Shown here: piece by piece, positions 1-5,538 of the stretch
Layout of the letters: each line of letters begins with the position of its first letter
Position numbering within the stretch: position 1 is the first letter of the stretch
Assembly (NCBI GenBank): GCA_028694715.1
Contig: JAQVKJ010000111.1
Location: 1-5,538, forward strand
Direction of reading: 5' to 3'
Origin: Weeksellaceae bacterium
GTDB taxonomy: Bacteria > Bacteroidota > Bacteroidia > Flavobacteriales > Weeksellaceae
Length of the DNA: 5,538 nucleotides
Notes under the pieces: generated by a model
What the model saw: the letters and a program-made list of their open reading frames with translations, nothing else
Database searches by the model: none
What the model was told of the DNA's origin: nothing
Program-made: the position numbers and the translations under genes

Positions 1-1126
1 GCTGGACAGCGGCGATAATCGCTTCATCCTTGATTCTGATTTTATGGTGAACTTCATATTTTTCTTTGATTCCTCTCAGAATTGAAATCGCCGATTCTTC
101 ATCCGGTTCTTCGATCAAGACTTGTTGGAATCTTCTTTCCAATGCTTTGTCCTTTTCAAAATATTTTTGGTATTCGTTCAGTGTGGTTGCGCCTATTGCT
201 CTGAGTTCTCCTCTTGCCAATGCCGGTTTCAGAATGTTTGCTGCATCCATTGCACCTTCGCCTCCGCCGCCGGCTCCCACCAAGGTGTGGATTTCGTCGA
301 TGAACAAGATGATTTCACCGCTGGATTCGGTCACTTCTTTGATCACCGATTTCAGTCTTTCTTCAAATTCACCTTTGTATTTTGCACCAGCGATCAGCGC
401 ACCCATGTCGAGTGAAAAAACTTTTTTGTTCTGTAGGTTTTCGGGTACATCTCTACTGATGACTCTGTGCGCGATTCCCTCTGCGATGGCTGTTTTACCT
501 ACGCCCGGTTCTCCAATCAGGATAGGGTTGTTTTTGGTTCTTCTCGACAAAATCTGCAAGACCCTTCTGATTTCATCGTCCCGCCCAATCACCGGGTCGA
601 GTTTCCCTTCTGCAGCGAGCTGGGTAAGATTCTTTGCATATTTCTCAAGTGAGTTGTAATTGTCTTCCGCACTTTCTGAAGTTACTCTTTGTCCTTTTCT
701 CAGTTCGCTAATCACCTCAACCGTATTGTTGTAGTTCAATCCTTGGTCTTTGAGCAGTTGGGAAACATTGGATGTATTTTTCAGGATTCCCAATAAAAGA
801 TGTTCCAGGCTGATAAACTCGTCTTTCATCTTTTTGGCTTCGTCCATGGCGCTTACCAAAATCTTATTGGTTTCATTGGATAGGTGGTTACCCGAACCAC
901 CTTGAACTTTTGGAAATCGTGAAATAATGTCAGTCAATTCATCCTTGATATAAGCGACATTTCCGCTTTGTTTCTCGATGATGAAACTCAGCACATCCTG
1001 TTCTGTTTCCAACATCCCTTTGAGCAAGTGAGCAGGCTCAATCGCTTGATTGTCCATAGACACAGCGATTTGCTGCGCCTTCTGAACGGCCTCTCTTGAT
1101 TTGATTGTATATTGGTTAAAATCCAT
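1..1126 (-). CDS. clpB: ATP-dependent disaggregase chaperone ClpB, N-terminal part (runs off the left edge)
   Basis: ClpB is a cytoplasmic hexameric AAA+ chaperone that threads aggregated proteins through its pore together with DnaK/DnaJ/GrpE. The visible 375 codons start at ATG 1126-1124; the family is usually about 860 residues, so over half is missing to the left. Seen in order: a Clp N-domain with two repeats (about 1-145), a short linker, then the first ATPase domain. That domain has Walker A GEPGVGKT (205-212), pore-loop tyrosine Y250 in [10 protein letters not shown], Walker B ILFIDE (273-278), the sensor-1 region IGATT (311-315) and the arginine-finger pair R331/R332 in ALERRF. The start is supported because [15 protein letters not shown] aligns with the usual family N-terminus. 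There is no Shine-Dalgarno sequence; a TAGGTTTG box lies 15 bases upstream. ClpA and ClpC are alternatives, but the N-domain sequence and the [11 protein letters not shown] and GAMDAAN blocks fit ClpB best. The middle domain that would settle it lies outside the window. Confidence 0.96.
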   Translation of the reverse strand, partial: MDFNQYTIKSREAVQKAQQIAVSMDNQAIEPAHLLKGMLETEQDVLSFIIEKQSGNVAYIKDELTDIISRFPKVQGGSGNHLSNETNKILVSAMDEAKKMKDEFISLEHLLLGILKNTSNVSQLLKDQGLNYNNTVEVISELRKGQRVTSESAEDNYNSLEKYAKNLTQLAAEGKLDPVIGRDDEIRRVLQILSRRTKNNPILIGEPGVGKTAIAEGIAHRVISRDVPENLQNKKVFSLDMGALIAGAKYKGEFEERLKSVIKEVTESSGEIILFIDEIHTLVGAGGGGEGAMDAANILKPALARGELRAIGATTLNEYQKYFEKDKALERRFQQVLIEEPDEESAISILRGIKEKYEVHHKIRIKDEAIIAAVQ

Positions 1127-1141
1127 ATTCTAAATTGTTTA

Positions 1142-1149
1142 CAAACCTA
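1142..1149 (-). promoter_or_regulatory. Candidate clpB -7 promoter box
   Basis: On the minus strand the octamer reads TAGGTTTG, an exact match to the Bacteroidota -7 consensus TAnnTTTG. It ends 15 bases before the clpB ATG, implying a very short leader. No clear -33 TTG is seen at the usual spacing; that area holds the AAATCC/GGATTT inverted repeat instead. No CIRCE element (TTAGCACTC-N9-GAGTGCTAA) is present, so HrcA control is not indicated. Confidence 0.5.
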
Positions 1150-1160
1150 TTTGCAAAATT

Positions 1161-1177
1161 AAATCCGAAATGGATTT
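1161..1177. repeat. Inverted repeat AAATCC-N5-GGATTT upstream of clpB
   Basis: A perfect 6-base inverted repeat with a 5-base spacer (GAAAT). It sits 12-28 bases upstream of the candidate clpB -7 box, where a -33 element would normally lie. Size and position suit a repressor or activator site, but a repeat this short in A/T-rich DNA can arise by chance. No known binding protein is assigned. Confidence 0.3.
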
Positions 1178-1224
1178 GATGACAGAGTGGCAGGTTCACA
1201 TTAGAGTTTTTAGCTGCACTTAGC

Positions 1225-1301
1225 TTATAAAATCAGAATTATACCGAATTTGGATTAATCCCGGCTAAACCGAATCTTCTTTATTCTATTTTATAAAATC
1301 A
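1225..1301. repeat. 11-base direct repeat TTATAAAATCA, two copies 66 bases apart
   Basis: Exact copies of TTATAAAATCA occur at 1225-1235 and 1291-1301. Their start-to-start distance of 66 bases is close to six helical turns, so both would face the same side of the DNA. The second copy overlaps the 12-base palindrome ATTTTATAAAAT (1288-1299). This could be a paired protein-binding site upstream of fic, but the A/T-rich composition makes chance repetition plausible. Confidence 0.3.
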
Positions 1302-1337
1302 ATAAAAACTAAAACAGAAAAATTCTTATTATATTTT

Positions 1338-1354
1338 TTATAGAAAAACTATAA
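1338..1354. repeat. Inverted repeat TTATAG-AAAAA-CTATAA upstream of the fic promoter
   Basis: A perfect 6-base inverted repeat around a 5-A spacer. It ends 20 bases before the candidate fic -7 box and so lies just upstream of or over the expected -33 region. Its operator-like geometry is seen in the sequence; any regulatory role is inference. Confidence 0.3.
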
Positions 1355-1374
1355 TAGTAAATATCTTTATTTTA

Positions 1375-1382
1375 TATATTTG
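1375..1382 (+). promoter_or_regulatory. Candidate fic -7 promoter box
   Basis: TATATTTG matches the Bacteroidota -7 consensus TAnnTTTG exactly and ends 38 bases before the fic ATG. Transcription would start near 1388-1390 and leave a leader of about 30 bases. No good -33 TTG is visible at the expected distance, so the promoter may be weak or may need an activator. The A/T-rich context lowers specificity. Confidence 0.45.
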
Positions 1383-1406
1383 CATAAAAGTAAAATAGCG
1401 AAACGC

Positions 1407-1416
1407 CTAAATTTAG
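1407..1416. promoter_or_regulatory. 10-base palindrome CTAAATTTAG in the fic leader (possible operator)
   Basis: This perfect palindrome lies 4 bases before the fic start codon and about 20 bases downstream of the predicted transcription start. A protein bound here could block transcription or initiation. The Fic protein itself ends in a winged-helix region, so autoregulation is imaginable, but nothing in the sequence proves it. Confidence 0.25.
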
Positions 1417-1420
1417 TTTT

Positions 1421-2545
1421 ATGAGAAATTTTAAATCAGGAAAATTTATCAATCAGGGTTATTATAAAAGTTTCCAACCTGAATTTGTCAATCGGATTTG
1501 GGAGATTTATGATATGGAATTGATTCAACTAATGAGTACGGCGGACAGGAGTTTGGGCAGATTGGATATGTATTCTGAATATGTAAATATTGATTTATAC
1601 ATTCAAATGCACATTGCTAAAGAGGCTACTCAGTCTTCGAAAATTGAAGGTACACAGACCAATATTGAAGAAACATTTTTGACCAAACAGGAAATAAAAA
1701 CCGAAGACCGTAACGATTGGGAAGAAGTTCAGAATTATATAACCGCAATGAAAGAAGCTGTGGAAATGCTTCATAAACTTCCGTTTTCATCTCGATTGAT
1801 CAGAGAAACCCATAAAATTTTGCTGAAAGGTGTTAGAGGTGAGCATAAAATGCCGGGAGAATTCAGAACGAGTCAAAACTGGATTGGCGGTGCAAATATC
1901 AATGAAGCTACTTTTGTTCCACCGGTTTTCAATGAAGTTCCTGCTTTAATTTCTGATTTGGAGAAATTTGCAAATAACAATCAAATTCAACTTCCGGATT
2001 TGGTTAAAACTGCAATTATCCATTATCAGTTCGAAACGATTCATCCGTTTTTGGATGGAAATGGCAGGGTCGGAAGGTTGTTGATTACGCTATTTTTGGT
2101 GAGTGCCGGGATTTTGAAAAGACCAATTCTTTATTTGTCCGATTATTTTGAACGAAACCGAATGCAGTATTATGACCATCTGATGAAAGCCAGAACTGAT
2201 CATGCACTGGGACAGTGGATAAAATTTTTTCTGACCGGTGTGATTGAAACTTCACAAAAGGGAGTCAGAACTTTTGATGATATTCTGCAATTGCAAAAAT
2301 CTTTGGATTTCAGATTGAAAAATCTGGGTCCGCGGGTTGCGGATGCACATAAAATCATTGAGCGACTCTATCAAAAACCGGTGATGAATGCAAAGGAAAT
2401 CAGTCAAATCACAGGAAAAACGCTGGCTTCGACCTATAAATTAATAGATGAATTGGAAAAACGGCAAATTTTGAAAGAGATAACCGGAAACGAAAGAGAC
2501 AGAATTTTTGTTTTTGAGGACTATATTGCTTTGTTTAGAAATTAA
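1421..2545 (+). CDS. Class II Fic-domain protein adenylyltransferase with C-terminal winged helix
   Basis: Fic enzymes usually transfer AMP from ATP to a hydroxyl side chain of a target protein in the cytoplasm; this family's physiological targets are mostly unknown. The 374 residues match the usual length of this architecture (SoFic and BtFic type). Seen in order: a Fic_N-like region (about 10-90) with the inhibitory helix motif S72-S-K-I-E76-G77, which fits (S/T)xxxE(G/N). The catalytic domain has flap segment GEFRTSQNWIGG (146-157) and complete motif HPFLDGNGRVGR (208-219), with catalytic H208, metal ligand D212 and phosphate-binding R216/R219. The C-terminus (about 305-370) looks like a winged helix. 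The inhibitory glutamate precedes the Fic motif in the same chain, so this is class II and needs no separate antitoxin gene; none is adjacent. The ATG is the first good start, 38 bases after a TATATTTG box. Codons are visibly more A/T-rich than in pgi, suggesting transfer. Confidence 0.94.
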   Translation: MRNFKSGKFINQGYYKSFQPEFVNRIWEIYDMELIQLMSTADRSLGRLDMYSEYVNIDLYIQMHIAKEATQSSKIEGTQTNIEETFLTKQEIKTEDRNDWEEVQNYITAMKEAVEMLHKLPFSSRLIRETHKILLKGVRGEHKMPGEFRTSQNWIGGANINEATFVPPVFNEVPALISDLEKFANNNQIQLPDLVKTAIIHYQFETIHPFLDGNGRVGRLLITLFLVSAGILKRPILYLSDYFERNRMQYYDHLMKARTDHALGQWIKFFLTGVIETSQKGVRTFDDILQLQKSLDFRLKNLGPRVADAHKIIERLYQKPVMNAKEISQITGKTLASTYKLIDELEKRQILKEITGNERDRIFVFEDYIALFRN

Positions 2546-2555
2546 TAATTCGGCT

Positions 2556-2595
2556 AAAAACAGAGAATCCATCTTTTTGAAAAACTAATTCTCTG
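2556..2595 (-). terminator. Terminator-like hairpin with T-run on the minus strand
   Basis: CAGAGAAT (2561-2568) and ATTCTCTG (2588-2595) form a perfect 8-base stem around 19 bases. The loop itself contains TTTTT-G-AAAAA and could extend the fold. On the plus strand the hairpin follows the fic stop by 15 bases but has no U-run after it. On the minus strand it is followed directly by TTTTT (2560-2556), the form of an intrinsic terminator. It may stop fic transcripts weakly and minus-strand transcripts well. The only minus-strand candidate upstream of it is the tRNA relic at 2661-2734. Confidence 0.5.
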
Positions 2596-2626
2596 AGAAT
2601 AAAATGCAGGATGTTACAATTGTTTG

Positions 2627-2661
2627 TAAAATCCAAATCGGTTGATTATCAATGGATTTTA
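2627..2661. repeat. 9-base inverted repeat TAAAATCCA / TGGATTTTA
   Basis: TAAAATCCA (2627-2635) and TGGATTTTA (2653-2661) are perfectly complementary around a 17-base loop. The loop holds a smaller TTGAT-T-ATCAA palindrome (2642-2652). The right arm ends on the base that would be the discriminator of the tRNA relic, so a minus-strand transcript would carry this hairpin immediately after the tRNA body. There is no T-run on either side, so it is not a standard intrinsic terminator. Confidence 0.45.
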
Positions 2662-2734
2662 TCGAGCGATTGAATTCAAACCAGCGACTCTCAGCATCAC
2701 TAGCCGATATGCCACCGGACTGCGCTATGCCCCG
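2661..2734 (-). pseudogene. Decayed tRNA gene, probably a former tRNA-Pro
   Basis: Read on the minus strand these 74 bases lay out as a full-size tRNA. The 5' acceptor strand CGGGGCA is followed by TA, D-stem GCGC, a 9-base D-loop AGTCCGGTG with G18G19, and D-stem GCAT. Next come anticodon arm TCGGC-TAGTGAT-GCTGA, variable loop GAGTC, T-arm GCTGG-TTTGAAT-TCAAT and 3' acceptor strand CGCTCGA. The anticodon stem pairs fully with one G-T wobble. The other stems are damaged: acceptor 4 of 7 pairs, D-stem 3 of 4, T-stem 4 of 5, counting wobbles. Most lesions fit C-to-T or G-to-A changes of a once paired helix. T33 and C56 are lost and the acceptor end is open, so it should not work as a tRNA. The 5' half resembles bacterial tRNA-Pro; the anticodon no longer tells. 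Chance resemblance is the main alternative. Confidence 0.6.
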
Positions 2735-2744
2735 AATAAGGCTA

Positions 2745-2752
2745 CAAATGCA
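2745..2752 (-). promoter_or_regulatory. Possible leftover -7 box of the tRNA relic
   Basis: On the minus strand this reads TGCATTTG, one base off the Bacteroidota -7 consensus TAnnTTTG (G for A at position 2). It ends 10 bases before the tRNA-like 5' end, a spacing suitable for a tRNA promoter. No TTG at a convincing -33 distance was found. It supports, but does not prove, that a tRNA transcription unit once ran leftward here. Confidence 0.3.
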
Positions 2753-2822
2753 TAAAACTGTCATTCATCCTGTAAATCCAATTAAAAAAATGGTTTAATC
2801 CCACAGTTTCGATACTAATCTT

Positions 2823-2830
2823 TAATTTTG
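2823..2830 (+). promoter_or_regulatory. Candidate pgi -7 promoter box
   Basis: TAATTTTG matches TAnnTTTG exactly and ends 17 bases before the pgi ATG. Transcription would begin about 2836-2838, leaving a leader of only some 10 bases with no Shine-Dalgarno sequence. A TTG at -33 is not seen. A separate pgi promoter agrees with the 302-base gap from fic. Confidence 0.5.
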
Positions 2831-2847
2831 TCAAAACGATTTCAATT

Positions 2848-4497
2848 ATGCCGCTGCTCAGAATCAATCCGGTAACGACCAAAGCCTGGGGAAAACTCGA
2901 GACCCATTACAAGGAATCCTATGGTCATTCGCTGAGGGAACATTTTAAAGACCCCAAAAGATTTGAGAAATTCCATATTTGGTTCAACGACATTCTACTC
3001 GATTATTCAAAAAACCTAATGACCGAGGAAACCATGGATTTATTGGTGGAATTGGCAGAAGCGTGCAAACTGAAACTCTCCATCGATAAGATGTTCAGAG
3101 GCGACCTGATCAATGAAACCGAAAACAGGGCCGTGCTGCATACCGCTTTGAGAAATCGAAGCAATCGACCGGTGATGCTGAACGGAGAAGATGTGATGCC
3201 CGGGGTAAATGAGGTGTTGCAACAGATGAAAGTTTTTTCAGAAAAAGTGATTTCGGGCGAATGGAAAGGCTTCAGCGGAAAGGAAATCACAGATGTAATA
3301 AACATCGGCATCGGTGGTTCTGACTTGGGTCCTGTGATGGTGACCGAGGCGTTGAAGCATTACAAAACCAGGCTGAACATGCATTTTGTTTCCAATGTGG
3401 ACGGCACCCATATTGCTGAAACTTTCAACAAAATCAATCCGGAAACCTCGCTTTTTATCATTGCTTCAAAAACTTTTACCACCCAGGAAACCATGACCAA
3501 TGCACAAACGGCGAGAGAATGGTTTTTGGCTTCCGGTGCAAATGAAAGCGATATCAAACAACATTTTGTTGCCTTGTCCACCAACCGAACTGAAGTAGAA
3601 AAATTCGGGATAGACACCGAAAATATGTTCCGATTCTGGGATTGGGTCGGTGGTCGTTATTCGCTTTGGAGTGCGGTTGGGCTGAGCATTTGTCTGGCGG
3701 TGGGATTTGAGAATTATGAGCAACTATTAGAGGGTGCCCATGAAATGGACGAACATTTCAGAAATACCGAATTCAAACAGAATATTCCGGTGGTATTGGC
3801 CTTGCTCGGAATTTGGTACAACAATTTCTTTGGGGCTGAAAGTCAGGCGATTTTGCCTTATGAGCAGTATCTGCATCGTTTTCCGGCTTATCTTCAACAA
3901 GCGGACATGGAGAGCAATGGAAAATCGGCAGGCCGTAACCGACAACCGATTTTTTATCAGACAGGTCCGGTCATTTGGGGGGAACCCGGCACCAACGGTC
4001 AGCACGCTTTTTATCAGTTGATTCACCAAGGAACCAAGTTGATTCCCTGTGATTTTCTGGTCGGAGCCAATTCATTGAATCCTATAGGAAATCACCATCA
4101 GAAGCTGATTTCAAATTTCTTTGCACAGACCGAAGCATTGGCTTTTGGCAGGACGGAAGAGGAAGTGATGGCGGAACTGAAGGCGGAAGGAAAGACAGAA
4201 AAAGAGATTGAATTTCTAAAACATTACAAGATTTTTGTGGGAAATAGCCCAACAAATTCAATTTTATACAATCTTTTGACTCCAAAATCGTTAGGTAGTA
4301 TAGTGGCGATGTATGAACACAAAATTTTTGTTCAGGGAATCATCTGGAACATATTCAGTTTTGACCAATGGGGAGTGGAACTCGGTAAAAAGCTGGCAGA
4401 AAGGATTCTTCCCGAACTAAAAAACAATGACCGGGTCAGTGGGCATGATGCATCTACAAACGGATTGATCAATGCTTACAAAAAGATGAGGAACTAA
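2848..4497 (+). CDS. pgi: Glucose-6-phosphate isomerase
   Basis: This cytoplasmic dimeric enzyme interconverts glucose 6-phosphate and fructose 6-phosphate in glycolysis and gluconeogenesis. The protein has 549 residues, the same length as the E. coli enzyme, with which it aligns almost throughout from INPVTTKAW at the N-terminus; this confirms the start codon. Two SIS-type sugar-phosphate domains are visible: GIGGSDLGP (154-162) and phosphate-binding SKTFTTQET (207-215) in the first, and the catalytic region in the second. Signature 1 is [14 protein letters not shown] (265-278). Catalytic E355 (MESNGK), H386 (NGQHAF) and K514 (VELGKK, within signature 2 at 497-514) are all present at the E. 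coli numbering. No frameshift or missing key residue is seen. It is preceded by its own promoter candidate and followed after 77 bases by an exported-protein gene on the same strand. Its base composition is less A/T-rich than that of fic. Confidence 0.98.
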   Translation: MPLLRINPVTTKAWGKLETHYKESYGHSLREHFKDPKRFEKFHIWFNDILLDYSKNLMTEETMDLLVELAEACKLKLSIDKMFRGDLINETENRAVLHTALRNRSNRPVMLNGEDVMPGVNEVLQQMKVFSEKVISGEWKGFSGKEITDVINIGIGGSDLGPVMVTEALKHYKTRLNMHFVSNVDGTHIAETFNKINPETSLFIIASKTFTTQETMTNAQTAREWFLASGANESDIKQHFVALSTNRTEVEKFGIDTENMFRFWDWVGGRYSLWSAVGLSICLAVGFENYEQLLEGAHEMDEHFRNTEFKQNIPVVLALLGIWYNNFFGAESQAILPYEQYLHRFPAYLQQADMESNGKSAGRNRQPIFYQTGPVIWGEPGTNGQHAFYQLIHQGTKLIPCDFLVGANSLNPIGNHHQKLISNFFAQTEALAFGRTEEEVMAELKAEGKTEKEIEFLKHYKIFVGNSPTNSILYNLLTPKSLGSIVAMYEHKIFVQGIIWNIFSFDQWGVELGKKLAERILPELKNNDRVSGHDASTNGLINAYKKMRN

Positions 4498-4523
4498 AGA
4501 ACCGGTACATAATAAAGGTGGGA

Positions 4524-4531
4524 TACATCTG
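4524..4531 (+). promoter_or_regulatory. Weak -7-like box before the exported repeat-protein gene
   Basis: TACATCTG differs from TAnnTTTG at one position and ends 43 bases before ATG 4575. There is no clear terminator between the pgi stop and this gene, so read-through from pgi is an equally good explanation of its expression. Confidence 0.2.
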
Positions 4532-4574
4532 ATAGCGAAAGGTGATTGGAAGAGTAAACTTATTGAAAAATGAT

Positions 4575-5510
4575 ATGCGAAGATCAATATTCAGAAGTAC
4601 AATCACTTCAATGGCCATCTTTTTTTCGGTGGGATTATTTGCACAAAAATCCACCGCAAGTCTTGGATTGGTTGGCAAAGTAAAAAGCCTGCATTCGGTG
4701 ACCCGACCGCTTGCAAATCCTTCTATAACCGAGCCTTCGGGGTTTTTGGACAGCGAAAGGTTTGACTCCATTGCACTGACATTTGATGCGAATCGGCATT
4801 TGATTCTTGAAGAGAATTTTTTGGATTACAGAGGAAAACTGGGGATTTTTGACCGTACGGTTTATTGGTACAATCCACAGCATAAGATTGAAAAGTTAGA
4901 AACGACTTTGATTCAAAACGGAGAAGAACCGAGGAAAATATCGCAGAGAAAAATCTTCTATTACATCAACAAGCGACTCGTCAGAATGGATGAGTTCAAT
5001 TCGGGCAGAACCACCGACCAACATTGGGTGGTGAATTCGGTCTATGAAAACGACCGGTTGCAAGAAAAGGTTTTTTGGATGGACGACGCGGTTTTTTCTC
5101 GAACCCGGTACAGTTTTGATGAAAATCACAATATACTGTCAGAAAAGACTGTTCACAACAACGGTCAGCAGGGACTTAGTATCATTTATGAAAATAAATC
5201 CAACGGCCTGCCGCAACGAATTATTGACCAATCCGGTGACCATCATAGCGTTGAAACCATTGAATACAGTGGGAATTATCCGTCCAAAGTAACTGTCTCC
5301 GACGCAAATGCTAAAGTATTGAGAACCACCTACTATCATCCGAATGGCAGGATTTTTGAGATTCATTTGTTGAATTACTCAACCAATGGCACCGACATCT
5401 ACAGGTTTGAATATGAATTTGATTCAAATAACAATTGGGTGAAGTGTAAGATTACCAAAAACCAAACTCCGACCTATATCATATCGAGAAAAATTAACTA
5501 TTACAATTAA
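4575..5510 (+). CDS. Exported protein with degenerate YD/RHS-like beta repeats, function unknown
   Basis: I do not recognise a named family. From ATG 4575 the protein has 311 residues. It opens with a clear signal peptide: basic MRRSIFRS, a hydrophobic stretch TITSMAIFFSVGLF, and likely cleavage after A23 (GLFA-Q), so it should be exported. An in-frame GTG at 4542 would add 11 residues ahead of the basic region and is less likely; no Shine-Dalgarno sequence decides it. The mature chain is largely about nine imperfect 18-25-residue units with aromatic strands and an FD/YD-x-N turn. The clearest are ALTFDANRHLILEENF (67-82), RYSFDENHNILSEKTV (178-193), YYHPNGRIFEIHLL (254-267) and YEFDSNNNWVKCKI (280-293). 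Such units occur in YD/RHS-like repeat proteins of Bacteroidota, where they build beta-sheet structures. There is no lipobox, transmembrane helix after the signal, or C-terminal sorting domain. It follows pgi by 77 bases and may be co-transcribed; a functional link is not evident. Confidence 0.85.
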   Translation: MRRSIFRSTITSMAIFFSVGLFAQKSTASLGLVGKVKSLHSVTRPLANPSITEPSGFLDSERFDSIALTFDANRHLILEENFLDYRGKLGIFDRTVYWYNPQHKIEKLETTLIQNGEEPRKISQRKIFYYINKRLVRMDEFNSGRTTDQHWVVNSVYENDRLQEKVFWMDDAVFSRTRYSFDENHNILSEKTVHNNGQQGLSIIYENKSNGLPQRIIDQSGDHHSVETIEYSGNYPSKVTVSDANAKVLRTTYYHPNGRIFEIHLLNYSTNGTDIYRFEYEFDSNNNWVKCKITKNQTPTYIISRKINYYN

Positions 5511-5538
5511 ATAAAAACAATTAAAAATTGAAACAGAA

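Larger units (their letters stand above)
1127..1420. other. Divergent A/T-rich intergenic region between clpB and fic
   Basis: These 294 bases hold no convincing reading frame. They separate the outward-facing clpB (minus) and fic (plus) genes and must carry both promoters. The clpB side is of moderate composition; from about 1280 to 1400 the DNA becomes extremely A/T-rich. It contains perfect palindromes GGATTAATCC (1252-1261), ATTTTATAAAAT (1288-1299) and CTAAATTTAG (1407-1416), and an 11-base direct repeat (1225-1235 and 1291-1301). No tRNA, riboswitch or intrinsic terminator was recognised here. Confidence 0.7.
2546..2847. other. Intergenic region between fic and pgi
   Basis: These 302 bases contain no credible protein gene on either strand. 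From left to right they hold a minus-oriented terminator-like hairpin (2556-2595), a 9-base inverted repeat (2627-2661), the tRNA relic (2661-2734, minus), its possible -7 box (2745-2752) and the pgi promoter candidate (2823-2830). The tRNA-like part is clearly more G/C-rich than the A/T-rich sequence around it, as expected for a structural RNA remnant. Confidence 0.7.

Noticed and set aside
66..659. Plus-strand open frame of 197 codons with hydrophobic and proline-rich stretches
   Set aside because: It lies wholly opposite the clpB coding frame, whose translation gives canonical Walker A, Walker B and arginine-finger motifs. The plus frame is a shadow.
1421..2545. fic as part of a two-gene toxin-antitoxin module (FicTA/VbhTA type)
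   Set aside because: No small antitoxin frame lies next to it, and the inhibitory motif S72-xxx-E76-G77 is inside the same protein, marking it as class II.
1262..2558. CGGCTAAA at 1262-1269 and 2551-2558 as an 8-base target-site duplication flanking fic
   Set aside because: Comparing about 300 with about 300 intergenic bases, roughly one shared 8-mer is expected by chance. No inverted ends or transposase accompany it.
2661..2734. The tRNA-like sequence as an initiator tRNA because of the apparent C1-A72 mismatch
   Set aside because: The three G-C pairs typical of the initiator anticodon stem are missing, and position 11 is C rather than A. The open end is better explained by decay of a C1-G72 pair as in tRNA-Pro.
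4469..4883. Overlapping minus-strand frames around the start of the exported-protein gene
   Set aside because: They overlap the pgi end and the signal peptide region, show no family features, and the plus-strand frame is explained by a signal peptide and repeats.
5518..5530. CAATT-AAA-AATTG hairpin after the last gene as a terminator
   Set aside because: It has a 5-base stem with a single G-C pair and no T-run, too weak to call in A/T-rich sequence.

Overview
The window looks like chromosome from a member of the Bacteroidota. The start codons have A/T-rich leaders and no Shine-Dalgarno sequence. Octamers matching the Bacteroidota -7 element TAnnTTTG lie just upstream of clpB, fic and pgi. 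The ClpB N-terminus ([18 protein letters not shown]) is also of the type I associate with that phylum. I cannot place it to genus.

Layout: (1) Positions 1-1126, minus strand: the first 375 codons of clpB, the disaggregase chaperone, running off the left edge. (2) Positions 1127-1420: a divergent, very A/T-rich intergenic region with back-to-back promoter candidates and several small palindromes. (3) Positions 1421-2545, plus strand: a complete class II Fic-domain AMP transferase with Fic_N, catalytic Fic and C-terminal winged-helix regions. (4) Positions 2546-2847: 302 bases without a protein gene. They hold a terminator-like hairpin pointing to the minus strand, a second long inverted repeat, and at 2661-2734 (minus) what reads as a decayed tRNA gene, probably a former tRNA-Pro. 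The pgi promoter lies at the end of this region. (5) Positions 2848-4497, plus: a complete 549-residue glucose-6-phosphate isomerase with all catalytic residues. (6) Positions 4575-5510, plus: an exported protein of unknown function made largely of degenerate YD/RHS-like beta repeats.

The genes do not form an obvious pathway. clpB (proteostasis) and pgi (central carbon metabolism) are housekeeping genes. The fic gene between them has its own promoter and a visibly more A/T-rich sequence, and looks like a one-gene accessory insertion. The repeat protein follows pgi by 77 bases on the same strand and could be co-transcribed with it. I see no CRISPR array, insertion sequence, intact RNA gene or defence cluster. 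The least ordinary item is the tRNA relic between fic and pgi, with its apparent leftover promoter and terminator.
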